A DNA stretch of 64,000 nucleotides from JAEDES01 sp964616405 (GCA_964616405.1 CAZTRE010000003.1:3531-67530), one strand, 5' to 3'; positions 15,252 through 25,315 are shown, counted from the first letter of the stretch. Numbers and translations: made by a program. Notes: generated by a model from the letters alone, not told the origin.

Positions 15252-16071
15252 AAAAATCTATGTTGAAATTTCTAATCGCTGTAATTTATCATGTAGCTTT
15301 TGTAGTCAAGTTTTAAAACCAAGTCGTACAATGGCGGTGGATGAATTCACACATATTATAGAAGAAATAAAACCATACACAGATAACATATATTTGCATG
15401 TAAAAGGTGAACCACTCTTACATTCAAATATTATACAGTTTTTAGAAATAGCCGAAAATTATGATATGAAGGTAAATATTACCACTAATGGAATTCTTTT
15501 TCCCGTCAAAGTAGATAGCCTTTCTAAATGTAAGTCCCTAAGAAAAATCAACTTTTCTCTTCATTGTGAAAATGAAATCCCCAACTATGTTGAAAATATC
15601 TTAAACGCCGTAGATAAATTACCACAAAATATAACTGTAATTTATCGGTTATGGACTCTTCATAATGGCATACTTGATAAAAAGTCACAGGAAATTGCGG
15701 AAAAATTAGCTAAACATTATAATTTATCCTCAGAAGTTGTTGATAAAATTAAAAATGAGAAGAATATAAAAATTTCTTCCACAATATATGTGGATAAAGA
15801 TAATGAATTTGAATGGCCAGAAATCTCTGCATATCAAAGTTGTGGTTATTGCTATGCCCTAAAAACACATTTAGCTATTCTTTGTGACGGAACAGTAGTT
15901 CCATGTTGTCTTGATAGTAATGGATGCATTGAATTAGGCAACATTTATAAACAATCCCTTGATGACATATTGAAAAGCGAAAGGTATCTCAATTTGAAGA
16001 AATCTTTTCAGAATAGAAAACCTTCAGAATTACTTTGTAAGTCCTGCAAGTTTAAAGAACGCCTAAAATAA
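15238..16071 (+). CDS. Radical SAM protein with SPASM-like C-terminus
   Basis: This 277-residue protein has the radical SAM cluster C15-x3-C19-x2-C22 (CNLSCSFC), a short TIM-barrel-like core and a Cys-rich C-terminal third: SCGYC, AILCDG, VVPCC, SNGC and LLCKSC. The pattern matches SPASM/Twitch auxiliary Fe-S binding. SPASM enzymes often modify peptides, but no precursor peptide is next to it. It overlaps the preceding gene by 14 nt, so translation is coupled. An alternative TTG lies one codon upstream. The substrate is unknown. Confidence 0.8.
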   Translation: MKKFKKIYVEISNRCNLSCSFCSQVLKPSRTMAVDEFTHIIEEIKPYTDNIYLHVKGEPLLHSNIIQFLEIAENYDMKVNITTNGILFPVKVDSLSKCKSLRKINFSLHCENEIPNYVENILNAVDKLPQNITVIYRLWTLHNGILDKKSQEIAEKLAKHYNLSSEVVDKIKNEKNIKISSTIYVDKDNEFEWPEISAYQSCGYCYALKTHLAILCDGTVVPCCLDSNGCIELGNIYKQSLDDILKSERYLNLKKSFQNRKPSELLCKSCKFKERLK

Positions 16072-16075
16072 AAAA

Positions 16076-16147
16076 AGACTACCTAGAAAAATATTATATA
16101 GTCTACTAATACAAAACTTTGATATATTTTATATCATGGTTTTTTTA
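16076..16147 (+). terminator. Likely terminator region before uvrA
   Basis: AGACTA (16076-16081) / TAGTCT (16099-16104) and GATAT/ATATC (16121-16135) form two weak hairpins, the second followed by TGGTTTTTTT. Confidence 0.45.
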
Positions 16148-16189
16148 ATATACAAAACAACAAAAAGATAACTAAATAGTAAAAAATTA

Positions 16190-16198
16190 TGGTATAAT
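16190..16198 (+). promoter_or_regulatory. uvrA extended -10 promoter element
   Basis: TGGTATAAT is a consensus -10 with the TGn extension (16190-16198), 17 nt before the start codon. The -35 region is poor, as is usual with extended -10 promoters. Confidence 0.6.
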
Positions 16199-16215
16199 AT
16201 GGCCTAGGTGATATT

Positions 16216-19029
16216 ATGGATAAAATTATAATAAAAGGTGCACGCGAAAATAATTTAAAAAACATAGATATAGAACTTCCTAAAAACAAAATGATTGTTA
16301 TGACAGGTCTATCAGGTAGTGGAAAATCTTCTTTAGCATTTGATACTATTTACGCTGAAGGACAACGACGTTATGTTGAAAGTTTATCTGCCTATGCTAG
16401 ACAATTTTTAGGTGGTTCAGAAAAACCAGACGTTGATAGTATTGAAGGCTTATCTCCGGCCATTAGTATTGATCAAAAGACTACATCTAATAATCCTCGT
16501 TCAACCGTAGGAACGGTAACAGAGATATATGATTATTTAAGACTTTTATTTGCCCGTGTTGGAGTGCCATACTGTCCTAATCACAATGTTCCGATAACTT
16601 CCCAAAGCGTAGAGGAAATGACTGACAAAGTTTTAGAATATGGTGAAGGTACTAAAACCATTATTATGGCTCCGGTTGTTCATGGTGAAAAAGGTAGTCA
16701 CAAAGAGTTACTTGAAAAACTTCGTAAAGAAGGCTATGTCAGAATTAGAGTTAACAATGAAATGGTTGATTTAAGCGAAGAGATCGAACTTGATAAGAAT
16801 AAGAAGGACAATATTGATGTTGTAATTGATCGTGTTGTTGTTAAAGAAGACTCTCATAGTCGTATTTTTGAAGCTATTGAGGCCGCAACAAAATTAGCCG
16901 AAGGGAAAGTTGTAGTTCAAATATTAGGAGAAAATGCTAAAGAAGTAATTTTCTCAGAACAATTTGCTTGTCCTCGTTGTGATTTTTCTTTAGGGGAATT
17001 AGAACCTCGTATATTTAGTTTTAATGCTCCATATGGTGCTTGCCCAGATTGTAAAGGATTAGGAATAAAATTACAAATAGATCCAGATTTATTAATTCCC
17101 GATCAAACGCTTTCTATTGCTGACGGTTGTATAAAAACATTAACTGATGATCCAGAGGGGTTAGACTATAAGAAACTAGAGTGTTTATGTAAACATTATA
17201 AGATAAGTATGACTAAACCTTGGAAAAGCTTAACTCAACATCAACAAAATGTTATATTATATGGTTCAGATGAAATAATCAATTTCTCATACAAATCAAA
17301 AAGTGGTAATAGTTATCATAGTAAAGATTTCTATGAAGGAATCATTAATAACCTAGAACGTCGATATGTTGAAACTAGTTCTTCATGGGTACGCGATTGG
17401 TTAGAAAATTATATGGTCGAATATGAATGTGATACCTGTAAAGGTGCCAGATTAAAAGAAGAAGTGCTTTCAGTAAAAGTAGCAGGTAAAAATATTTATG
17501 AAATAACATGTATGAGTATTAAAGACATATTAAAGTTCTTTAAGAATCTAACTTTATCAGAAGAAAAACGCCAGATTGCTAACTTAGTTTTAAAGGAAAT
17601 AAATGAACGCTTGAGTTTCTTATCTAATGTTGGGTTAGAATATTTGACTTTAAACAGAAGTGCTGGAACTTTATCTGGAGGAGAAGCTCAACGTATTCGT
17701 CTTGCAACTCAAATAGGTTCTCATTTAACAGGTGTTTTATATGTTCTAGATGAACCAAGTATTGGCTTGCATCAAAGAGATAATGAAAAGTTAATTAAAT
17801 CAATGCAAGAAATGCGTGATTTAGGTAATACCTTAATTGTTGTCGAACATGATACAGATACTATGCTAGCTTGCGACTATTTAGTAGATATTGGTCCTGG
17901 AGCTGGAGATAGAGGTGGCTATATCGTTGCGGAAGGTACACCAGAAGAAGTTATGAAAAATGAAGAAAGTATTACAGGACAATACTTAAGTGGAAAAAAG
18001 TGCATTGAAATTCCAAAATCAAGAAGAAAAGGCAGCAAAAAATATATAAAAATCAAAGGTGCAGCCGAAAATAATTTAAAGAATATTAATGTAGATATTC
18101 CTCTTGGAACCTTTACTTGTATTACAGGTGTTTCCGGAAGTGGAAAAAGTAGCTTAATAAATGAAATATTATGTAAGGCGGTTTCTAAACATTTATACAA
18201 TACAAAGGATAAGCCAGGCAAATATGATAAAATCTTAGGAATGGACAATCTTGATAAAATAGTTGCTATTTCCCAAAATCCAATCGGAAGAACCCCAAGA
18301 TCAAATCCTGCTACGTACACAGGTGTCTTTGATGATATTAGAACTTTATTCACCACAACGAAAGAAGCAAAAATGTATGGTTTTGAAAAAAATAGATTTT
18401 CTTTCAATGTAAAAGGTGGTCGTTGTGAAGCCTGCCGCGGTGATGGAGTTAAGAAAATAGAAATGCATTTTTTACCAGATGTTTATGTACCTTGTGAGGT
18501 TTGCCACGGAACTAGATATAATCGAGAAACACTAAACATAAAATATAAGGGGAAAAATATTGCAGAAGTACTAGATATGCGAGTTACCGAAGCTCTAGAA
18601 TTTTTTGATAATGTTCCAAAAATTAAACACAAGTTACAAGTTTTAGAAGAAGTTGGTCTAGGCTATATTAAATTAGGTCAAAGTGCCCCAACATTATCTG
18701 GAGGAGAGGCCGAACGTGTTAAATTAGCTAAGGAACTTCAACGTAAGGCAACAGGAAAAACACTATTTGTTTTAGATGAACCAACTACCGGTTTACATGT
18801 TGATGATATTAAACGTTTACTTGTAATTTTACAAAAAATAGTAGATAATAAAGATACGGTAGTAGTGATCGAACATAATCTAGATGTTATTAAAGTAGCA
18901 GATTATATAATTGACTTAGGTCCAGAAGGTGGAGACGGGGGAGGAACTATCGTCGCAACTGGAACACCAGAGGAAGTCGCTAAAGTAAAAGAATCATATA
19001 CAGGGCAGTTCTTAAAGAAAATCTTATAG
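16216..19029 (+). CDS. uvrA: Excinuclease ABC subunit A
   Basis: This 937-residue DNA-damage sensor dimerises and loads UvrB. It has two ABC ATPase modules: Walker A GLSGSGKSS (about 31-39) and GVSGSGKSS (about 638-646), and two LSGGEA signatures. Zinc-binding Cys sites include CPRCDFS with CPDCKG, CDTCKG, and CEACRG with CEVCHG. Length and motif order are standard. It has its own promoter and is followed 17 nt later by lgt. Confidence 0.97.
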   Translation: MDKIIIKGARENNLKNIDIELPKNKMIVMTGLSGSGKSSLAFDTIYAEGQRRYVESLSAYARQFLGGSEKPDVDSIEGLSPAISIDQKTTSNNPRSTVGTVTEIYDYLRLLFARVGVPYCPNHNVPITSQSVEEMTDKVLEYGEGTKTIIMAPVVHGEKGSHKELLEKLRKEGYVRIRVNNEMVDLSEEIELDKNKKDNIDVVIDRVVVKEDSHSRIFEAIEAATKLAEGKVVVQILGENAKEVIFSEQFACPRCDFSLGELEPRIFSFNAPYGACPDCKGLGIKLQIDPDLLIPDQTLSIADGCIKTLTDDPEGLDYKKLECLCKHYKISMTKPWKSLTQHQQNVILYGSDEIINFSYKSKSGNSYHSKDFYEGIINNLERRYVETSSSWVRDWLENYMVEYECDTCKGARLKEEVLSVKVAGKNIYEITCMSIKDILKFFKNLTLSEEKRQIANLVLKEINERLSFLSNVGLEYLTLNRSAGTLSGGEAQRIRLATQIGSHLTGVLYVLDEPSIGLHQRDNEKLIKSMQEMRDLGNTLIVVEHDTDTMLACDYLVDIGPGAGDRGGYIVAEGTPEEVMKNEESITGQYLSGKKCIEIPKSRRKGSKKYIKIKGAAENNLKNINVDIPLGTFTCITGVSGSGKSSLINEILCKAVSKHLYNTKDKPGKYDKILGMDNLDKIVAISQNPIGRTPRSNPATYTGVFDDIRTLFTTTKEAKMYGFEKNRFSFNVKGGRCEACRGDGVKKIEMHFLPDVYVPCEVCHGTRYNRETLNIKYKGKNIAEVLDMRVTEALEFFDNVPKIKHKLQVLEEVGLGYIKLGQSAPTLSGGEAERVKLAKELQRKATGKTLFVLDEPTTGLHVDDIKRLLVILQKIVDNKDTVVVIEHNLDVIKVADYIIDLGPEGGDGGGTIVATGTPEEVAKVKESYTGQFLKKIL

Positions 19030-19045
19030 GAATGAGGTAAATAAA

Positions 19046-19879
19046 ATGAATAGAGTAATGCTAGATTTAGGTTTCATTCAAATATATTGGTATTCTATCT
19101 TTATTTTCTTAGGTATGTTAGTTGCCTGTATTGTAATTTATAAAGAAGCAAAGCGCCGAAATATAGATGATGAATTTTTAGTAGACTTGACATTTAATAC
19201 CTTAATATTAGGAATAATTGGTGCAAGATTATACTATGTAGCTTTCAATATTGATTATTATTTAGCTCATCCAATAGAAATATTTGAAATATGGAATGGT
19301 GGCTTAGCCATTCATGGAGGATTATTTGCCGGTCTAATTACAGTGTTACTTTATTGTAAATCAAAAAAAGTCAATGTCATGCGAATGTTAGATATAATTG
19401 TAGTTGGTGTAATCATAGGTCAAGCTATAGGACGTTGGGGAAATTTTTTCAATCAAGAGGCCTATGGAGCCATAACTTCTTTAGAAGTTTTAAAAGCCCA
19501 GCCTATTCCTAATTTTGTAATTGAAGGTATGTATATTTTAGGTACTTACCATCAACCAACATTTTTTTACGAATCGATTTGCTGTCTAATTGGCTTTTTC
19601 TTTTTAATAATATTAAGAAACTTCAAGAATTTGAAAAGAGGAACTTTAACCGCCACTTACTTAATATGGTACGGAGTACTACGATTCTTTATTGAAGGAA
19701 TGCGCAGTGACTCGTTGATGTTAGGTCCATTAAAAATAGCTCAACTAGTATCAATCTCGTTTGTACTTATTGGCATTATAATAATTATTAATAATATCCG
19801 CAGAGGAAAAGATGAAAGGTATTTATATTGCACGGATCCCCAAACAGTTAATAATGAGCAAATCGTATATTTTAAATAG
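19046..19879 (+). CDS. lgt: Prolipoprotein diacylglyceryl transferase
   Basis: This 277-residue membrane enzyme transfers diacylglycerol from phosphatidylglycerol to the lipobox Cys of prolipoproteins. It has about seven membrane helices and the signature GRWGNFFNQEAYG (about 131-143) with the essential Arg and Asn. The GARLYYV and HGGL motifs near residues 60-90 are also kept. It starts 17 nt after uvrA and is followed by glmR, a common Firmicutes order. Confidence 0.95.
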   Translation: MNRVMLDLGFIQIYWYSIFIFLGMLVACIVIYKEAKRRNIDDEFLVDLTFNTLILGIIGARLYYVAFNIDYYLAHPIEIFEIWNGGLAIHGGLFAGLITVLLYCKSKKVNVMRMLDIIVVGVIIGQAIGRWGNFFNQEAYGAITSLEVLKAQPIPNFVIEGMYILGTYHQPTFFYESICCLIGFFFLIILRNFKNLKRGTLTATYLIWYGVLRFFIEGMRSDSLMLGPLKIAQLVSISFVLIGIIIIINNIRRGKDERYLYCTDPQTVNNEQIVYFK

Positions 19880-19890
19880 AGGTGAATTTA

Positions 19891-20841
19891 ATGAATAAAA
19901 AAGTAGTAGTATTTGGAGGAGGAACAGGAATATCTTATTTATTAAGAGGACTAAAAAATTTTCCTGTTGATATAACCGCCGTCATTACAACATCCGATAA
20001 TGGACGTTCAACAGGGCGTTTAAGAGAAGAATTTCATACTCCCGCAGTAGGAGATATTAGAAAAGTAATAACTTCTTTATCTGGAATAGATGAACCAATT
20101 AAAAGGATGATGGAATATCGTTTTAATACATCAAGCGACTTAGATGGTCATGCCGTAGGTAATTTAATTTTAACTGCAATGTTAGATATGAATGGTTCCC
20201 TAAAAGATTCCATCAGTTATTTAAGCAAGTTATTAGATGTAAGACACACAGTCTTACCGATTTCTGAAGATTCAAATCTTACTCTTATGGCTGAAGATTA
20301 TGAAGGTAATATTATTGAAGGAGAACATCAAATAACAAGTGCTCATCGTCAATTTAAAAGAATCTTTTATAAAGATGAACCAAAGGTATTGCCAGAAGTA
20401 TTAAAAGCCATAAATGAGGCAGATCTACTTATATTAAGTATGGGAAGTTTATATACCAGTGTTTTGCCAAATGTTCTATGTAAAGAAGTAAAAGAAGCCT
20501 TAGGAAAAACAAAAGCCCCGATTATGTATTTATGTAATGTAGTAACACAACCTGGTGAAACAGATAAATTCACAGTTGGTGACCACGTTGAATTAATAAA
20601 TAGATACCTAGAAACTAGAAAGTTAGATGCAGTTATCGCAAGTAATACAAAAATTGATAAAGAAATTGCGAAAAAGTATTATACAGAGGAACAAAAAGAT
20701 CCAGTGCCAATTGATCATAAAAAACTAAAAGAATTAGGAGTAGAACTAATCGAGGATGATCTTATTATTATTGAAGACAATATTTTAAGACATAATAGTC
20801 TGAAATTAAGTTCCCTAATCTTCTCATATTTAGTTAGATAA
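19891..20841 (+). CDS. glmR: GlmR/YvcK, gluconeogenesis and cell-envelope factor
   Basis: This 316-residue Rossmann-fold protein of the YvcK/CofD family begins KVVVFGGGTG, followed by TTSDNGRSTGRLREE and VGDIRKVI. In Bacillus it supports cell-wall precursor supply on gluconeogenic carbon and binds UDP-sugars. ATG 19891 is chosen because AGAGGTG lies just upstream. The in-frame GTG 19882 would overlap that site. Its stop overlaps the start of whiA. The usual rapZ gene upstream is absent. Confidence 0.92.
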   Translation: MNKKVVVFGGGTGISYLLRGLKNFPVDITAVITTSDNGRSTGRLREEFHTPAVGDIRKVITSLSGIDEPIKRMMEYRFNTSSDLDGHAVGNLILTAMLDMNGSLKDSISYLSKLLDVRHTVLPISEDSNLTLMAEDYEGNIIEGEHQITSAHRQFKRIFYKDEPKVLPEVLKAINEADLLILSMGSLYTSVLPNVLCKEVKEALGKTKAPIMYLCNVVTQPGETDKFTVGDHVELINRYLETRKLDAVIASNTKIDKEIAKKYYTEEQKDPVPIDHKKLKELGVELIEDDLIIIEDNILRHNSLKLSSLIFSYLVR

Positions 20842-21773
20842 TGTCATATACAACTCGTATAAAAGAAGAAATAGCTAGTATTGAAACCACTCAATCTGAA
20901 ACAATTGCTGAACTAGCTGGCTTCATCCGAAATAATGGCACAATTACAAATAATACAATTGCACTAACTACAGAAAATAGAAAAACAGTTGAAAGAATAA
21001 AAAATTTCTTAAAAACAGAATATGAAATAGAGTTAAAAACAGAAACAAAAGACAATGTTAATTTTAGTAAAAAAGAACTTATTGTTATGTCCATTGATAC
21101 CAAAGTAGATAAGATTCTTAAAGATATAGGTTATATTGATAACAATAAAAACATTCTTTTAACGCCCCCAACTTATATAGTAGGAGCTAATGAAGAAATA
21201 AGAGCTTATTTAAGAGGGGTATTCCTATGTTGTGGAAGTATCAACGATCCAAAGACTTCACGATATCATATGGAATTGTTAATCTCTACTCCAGAAGAAG
21301 CGGTTTTTGTTCAAAAACTATTAAATGTTTTTGACTTAAATGCCAAAATACTAAATCGTGATAAAGGATACATGATTTACTTAAAAGAAGCAGAAAAAAT
21401 TAGTGATTATATAAAAATACTAGGAGCTAATAATGCCGTTATGTATTTTGAAAATGTTCGTATTTATCGTGATCAAAAGAACAAAACTAATCGTCTAAAT
21501 AACTGCGAACAAGCAAATATTGATCGTGTTGTCGCAACCGCAACAAATCAGTTAGAACAGATTAGAATTATTGAAGAAACTTCAAGTTTAGAATTACTTG
21601 ATGATAAAACAAGAGAAACTCTAGAGTATCGAAAAAAATATCCCGAGGCTTCTTTAAAAGAGTTATCAGAAATAATTTCTCTTGAAACGGCTAAACCAAT
21701 AACGAAGTCAGGTCTAAATCACAGATTAAGAAAAATAAAAGAATTAGCTGACAGACTAAGCAAAAATAAATAG
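20841..21773 (+). CDS. whiA: WhiA, LAGLIDADG-like DNA-binding protein
   Basis: This 310-residue protein has an N-terminal LAGLIDADG homing-endonuclease-like domain (about 1-190, with AYLRGVFLCCGSINDP) and a C-terminal helix-turn-helix (about 220-305, ending SGLNHRLRKIKELADRL). It is a developmental regulator in actinomycetes and affects division and chromosome segregation in Bacillus. It is coupled to glmR by a TAATG overlap. The stop codon is part of the downstream terminator stem. Confidence 0.93.
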   Translation: MSYTTRIKEEIASIETTQSETIAELAGFIRNNGTITNNTIALTTENRKTVERIKNFLKTEYEIELKTETKDNVNFSKKELIVMSIDTKVDKILKDIGYIDNNKNILLTPPTYIVGANEEIRAYLRGVFLCCGSINDPKTSRYHMELLISTPEEAVFVQKLLNVFDLNAKILNRDKGYMIYLKEAEKISDYIKILGANNAVMYFENVRIYRDQKNKTNRLNNCEQANIDRVVATATNQLEQIRIIEETSSLELLDDKTRETLEYRKKYPEASLKELSEIISLETAKPITKSGLNHRLRKIKELADRLSKNK

Positions 21774-21804
21774 AACTACGAAAATAACATAGTTCTATTT
21801 TTTT
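21768..21804. terminator. Bidirectional terminator shared by whiA and clpP
   Basis: TAGAACTA (21771-21778) pairs with TAGTTCTA (21790-21797), with flanking A and T runs on both strands. The stem contains both stop codons. Confidence 0.85.
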
Positions 21805-22370
21805 ATAATTTTATCCACAAGTCCATACTTCAATGCCTCATCTGCTGATAAATAATTATCTCGTTCTGTATCTTTTTCAATTTTACTTAGAGCTTTTCCA
21901 GTGTTTTTAGCTAGTATTTTATTAAGTTTACTTTTTAAACCTAAGATTCGATCTGCCGCAATTTTAATATCTGTAGCTTGGCCCTCAGCTCCACCTAGAG
22001 GTTGATGAATCATGACGTCAGCATTTGGTAAAATATATCTTTTTCCACATGCCCCACTCGATAATAAAAAGGCTGCCATACTAGCTGCCATCCCAATACA
22101 AATTGTTGAAACATCACTTTTTACAAAATTCATCGTATCGTAAATAGCCATTCCAGAAGTAATAACTCCTCCTGGAGAATTAATATAAATAGAAATATCA
22201 TCGTGACTTATAGAATCCAAGTATAATAATTCTGCAATAACACTATTAGCTAAAGTGTCATTAATTTCTCCACTAATAAAAATAATTCGCTCTTTTAAAA
22301 GTCTTGAAAAAATATCATAGCTTCTTTCTCCTTGAATATCCTTATCTACAACAACTGGTACTAAGTTCAT
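21795..22370 (-). CDS. clpP: ATP-dependent Clp protease proteolytic subunit
   Basis: This 191-residue serine protease forms two heptameric rings and is fed by Clp ATPases. The catalytic Ser is in GMAASMAAF, His in MIHQPLGGA, and Asp near the C-terminal RDNYLSADEA region. Length is typical. It is convergent with whiA. No CtsR-like repeat was recognised upstream. The minus-strand leader has TATACT near 22390 as a possible -10. Confidence 0.95.
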   Translation of the reverse strand: MNLVPVVVDKDIQGERSYDIFSRLLKERIIFISGEINDTLANSVIAELLYLDSISHDDISIYINSPGGVITSGMAIYDTMNFVKSDVSTICIGMAASMAAFLLSSGACGKRYILPNADVMIHQPLGGAEGQATDIKIAADRILGLKSKLNKILAKNTGKALSKIEKDTERDNYLSADEALKYGLVDKIIKK

Positions 22371-22442
22371 ATAATCACCTACCTATACATAGTATAATGT
22401 AAAATACGCAAAATATTCATGTAATAAATAGACATATTATGC

Positions 22443-22448
22443 TATACT
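22443..22448 (+). promoter_or_regulatory. -10 box of the nucleoside kinase gene
   Basis: TATACT (22443-22448) has no clear -35. It lies only four bases before the in-frame ATG 22453, which argues for the downstream GTG 22480 as the real start. Confidence 0.45.
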
Positions 22449-22479
22449 TAATATGAGAAAATATAGAGGGGTGCATATT

Positions 22480-24135
22480 GTGATAGAAACAATTGAAGCA
22501 AAAGTAAATGGTAAAATTTATAATTTTAGTAAAGAAATAACTCTTCAGGAAATAGCAAACGAAATTGGGTTAAAAAGAAAATACCCAATTATTTTAGCTC
22601 GTGTAAATAATCAATATAAAGAACTTACATCAACTTTAAAAGAAAATTCAGAAATAGAATTTTTAGATTTAACAGATAGAGAAGCTAATCGTTGTCATGT
22701 AAATGGACTTGTTTATATGTTGGTTTATGCTATAAAAAAGTTATATGGAAAAACTGCCGATATTGTAGTTCAACATTCTCTAGATAAAGGCATATATATT
22801 GAAACTTCATTTCGTTTAACGGAAGTAAAGCTTAATGCTATTAAAGAGGCTATGAAGACAATTATTGAAGCCGATATGCCCATCACTAAAGTAACAATTG
22901 ATCGACTAGAAGCTATAAAATACTTTGAGAGTATAAATGATTATTCTAAAGCAGGAGTAATGACCTATAATACAAATAGTTATATAACTTTATATAGATT
23001 AGGAAACTTATATGACTATTTTTATAGTTCTATGGCTCCATCAACTGGTTGTTTAAAGGATTTTGATTTAACATATATAAAAGATAATGGCTTTGTTTTA
23101 CGTTTCCCAACTATCTATATAAATGATAAAATTAAAAAATATGAACATCATTCTAATGTATTTAAAGTATTTAAAGAGACTAGAGATTGGGCAAAACTAA
23201 TTCATATTGAAACATCCTCTGATTTAAATAAAGTTGTTTCAACTGGTAAAATAAGTGAATTAATTAAAATTGATGAGACTCTTCAAAGTAATAAATTATT
23301 AACTGTTGCGAGAGAAATTAACGATCGTAAAAATAAAGTTAAAATAATCTTAGTAGCCGGTCCGTCATCATCAGGAAAAACAACAACTACCAGAAAATTA
23401 TGTATGTACTTAAAGAGCTTCGGAATAACACCACACGTTATCTCAATGGATGACTATTTTGTTGATAAGAAAGATACACCACTAGATGAATATGGTAACC
23501 CAGACTATGAATGTCTTGAGGCTGTGGACATCAAATTATTTGATAAACAAATGGCTAGCCTAATGAAAGGTGAGAAAGTTTTACTACCTACATTCAATTT
23601 TACTTTAGGAATAAAAGAATATAAAAAAGAGCTTCAATTAGCTGATAAAAATATTTTATTAATTGAAGGAATTCATGGCTTAGATAGTAAAATTTTAACT
23701 AATATTCCTCGTGAAAATAAATATAAAATTTATATTTCGGCTTTAACTGAATTAAATATGGATTATCATAATCGAATTTGTACCAGTGATAACCGACTTT
23801 TAAGAAGAATAGTTCGTGATAATAGGACCCGTAATTACCGCATAGAACATACATTATCTTTATGGGCAAGTGTTCGTCGTGGTGAAGAAAAATACATTTT
23901 CCCTTACCAAGATGAAGCTGACGCTACTATAAATTCTGCAGCTATTTATGAAATAGGCGTATTAAAAACTTATGCTGAACCATTGCTATACTCAGTGCCA
24001 ACAGATTCTCCATACTATGAAGAAGCAAGAAGACTGCTAAATTTCTTACGACTTTTCTTACCAATCCCTGCCGATGCAATACCAGAAGATGCAATTATTA
24101 GAGAATTTATTGGTGGAAGTTATTTTCATGAATAA
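22480..24135 (+). CDS. TGS-domain nucleoside (uridine-type) kinase
   Basis: This protein of about 551 residues has an N-terminal TGS domain (about 1-60), a region resembling the second additional domain of threonyl-tRNA synthetase, and a C-terminal P-loop kinase. The Walker A is AGPSSSGKTTTTRKL (about 291-305) and SMDDYFVD is the uridine kinase-like substrate motif. Firmicutes carry this fusion as a putative nucleoside kinase. GTG 22480 is chosen since AGAGGGG (22465-22471) sits eight bases before it. ATG 22453 would be nearly on the -10 box. It may salvage uridine or a related nucleoside. Confidence 0.85.
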   Translation: MIETIEAKVNGKIYNFSKEITLQEIANEIGLKRKYPIILARVNNQYKELTSTLKENSEIEFLDLTDREANRCHVNGLVYMLVYAIKKLYGKTADIVVQHSLDKGIYIETSFRLTEVKLNAIKEAMKTIIEADMPITKVTIDRLEAIKYFESINDYSKAGVMTYNTNSYITLYRLGNLYDYFYSSMAPSTGCLKDFDLTYIKDNGFVLRFPTIYINDKIKKYEHHSNVFKVFKETRDWAKLIHIETSSDLNKVVSTGKISELIKIDETLQSNKLLTVAREINDRKNKVKIILVAGPSSSGKTTTTRKLCMYLKSFGITPHVISMDDYFVDKKDTPLDEYGNPDYECLEAVDIKLFDKQMASLMKGEKVLLPTFNFTLGIKEYKKELQLADKNILLIEGIHGLDSKILTNIPRENKYKIYISALTELNMDYHNRICTSDNRLLRRIVRDNRTRNYRIEHTLSLWASVRRGEEKYIFPYQDEADATINSAAIYEIGVLKTYAEPLLYSVPTDSPYYEEARRLLNFLRLFLPIPADAIPEDAIIREFIGGSYFHE

Positions 24136-24146
24136 AAAATCAAAAT

Positions 24147-24180
24147 AAAAATATTCACAAATTCTGTGGATATTTTCTTT
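24147..24180 (+). terminator. Terminator after the nucleoside kinase
   Basis: AAAATATTCACA (24147-24159 region) pairs with TGTGGATATTTT (24165-24176), followed by CTTTTT. Confidence 0.7.
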
Positions 24181-24298
24181 TTAATAAAAGCAAGTTGTGG
24201 AAAAAAATTTTTACAGTTAGAAGTGTCAAAAAAAATATAATATATTGAAACAAAAAAGAGAAGAATATATAATGAAAATATAGGAGGATATATAATAT

Positions 24299-25300
24299 AT
24301 GATTAAAGTTGCAATTAATGGATTCGGAAGAATCGGAAGACTTTGTTTCCGTTTAATGGAAGAAAATGAAGAGTTTGAAGTTGTTGCTATTAATGATTTA
24401 ACTGATGCAGAACAATTAGCCTATTTATTAAAGTATGATACAAATCACAGAAATTACCGTATTGACGAAATTTCTCACGATGGAGAATATATTGTAATAG
24501 GAGATCGTCGTGTTCGTGTATATGCTGAAAAAGATCCAGCTATGTTACCATGGAAAGAATTAGATATTGACGTTGTATTTGAATGTACAGGTTTATTCAC
24601 ATCTGAAGAAAAAGCTATGGCACATATTACAGCCGGTGCTAAGAAGGTAATTATTTCTGCTCCAGCCAAAGGTAATATTAAAACAATAGTTTATAATGTA
24701 AATCATGAGACATTAACAGGGGATGAACAAATAATTTCCGCAGCTAGTTGTACAACTAACTGTCTAGCTCCAGTAGTTGATATTTTAGACAAAACTTTTG
24801 GAATTAAAAAAGGTTTCATGACAACAGTTCATGCCTATACTAACGATCAAGCATCATTAGATATTGCTCATAAAAAAGGAATTAAAGCTCGCCGTGGTAG
24901 AGCTTGTGCTGCCAATATTATTCCAGCATCAACTGGTGCAGCAGCAGCTATCGGACTAGTTTGTCCAAACTTAGCAGGAAAATTAGATGGAACTGCTATG
25001 CGTGTACCTGTACCTACAGGATCAGTAGTTGATCTAACTTTAGAATTAAATAAAAATACCACTGTTGAAGAAATTAATGCTGCATTAAAGAATGCTCAAA
25101 ATGAAACGCTTCAATATACTGAAGATCCAATCGTTTCAAGTGATGTAATTGGAAGACGTTGTGGTTCATTAGTAGATGGTCTTTCTACAACCATATTAGA
25201 GGTAGATGGCACTCAATTAGTAAAAGTAGTTTCTTGGTACGATAATGAGATGAGTTATACTGCCCAAATGGTTCGTACTGCCAAGTATTTAATGAAGTAG
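24299..25300 (+). CDS. gap: Glyceraldehyde-3-phosphate dehydrogenase
   Basis: This 333-residue glycolytic enzyme oxidises glyceraldehyde 3-phosphate with NAD. The Rossmann start is INGFGRIGRL and the catalytic Cys is in SAASCTTNCLAP with the downstream His in TTVHAYTNDQ. ASTGAAAAIG and WYDNEMSYT are conserved. AGGAGG precedes the start. It is the first gene of a glycolytic cluster, but a terminator separates it from pgk. TATAAT-like sequence lies about 60 nt upstream with a poorly spaced -35. Confidence 0.97.
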   Translation: MIKVAINGFGRIGRLCFRLMEENEEFEVVAINDLTDAEQLAYLLKYDTNHRNYRIDEISHDGEYIVIGDRRVRVYAEKDPAMLPWKELDIDVVFECTGLFTSEEKAMAHITAGAKKVIISAPAKGNIKTIVYNVNHETLTGDEQIISAASCTTNCLAPVVDILDKTFGIKKGFMTTVHAYTNDQASLDIAHKKGIKARRGRACAANIIPASTGAAAAIGLVCPNLAGKLDGTAMRVPVPTGSVVDLTLELNKNTTVEEINAALKNAQNETLQYTEDPIVSSDVIGRRCGSLVDGLSTTILEVDGTQLVKVVSWYDNEMSYTAQMVRTAKYLMK

Positions 25301-25315
25301 TAAAGTAATGACAAG

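Noticed and set aside
17919..18407. A 162-codon open frame on the minus strand inside uvrA
   Set aside because: It lies wholly antisense to conserved UvrA coding sequence, has no ribosome binding site and encodes a low-complexity product. It is a shadow frame.
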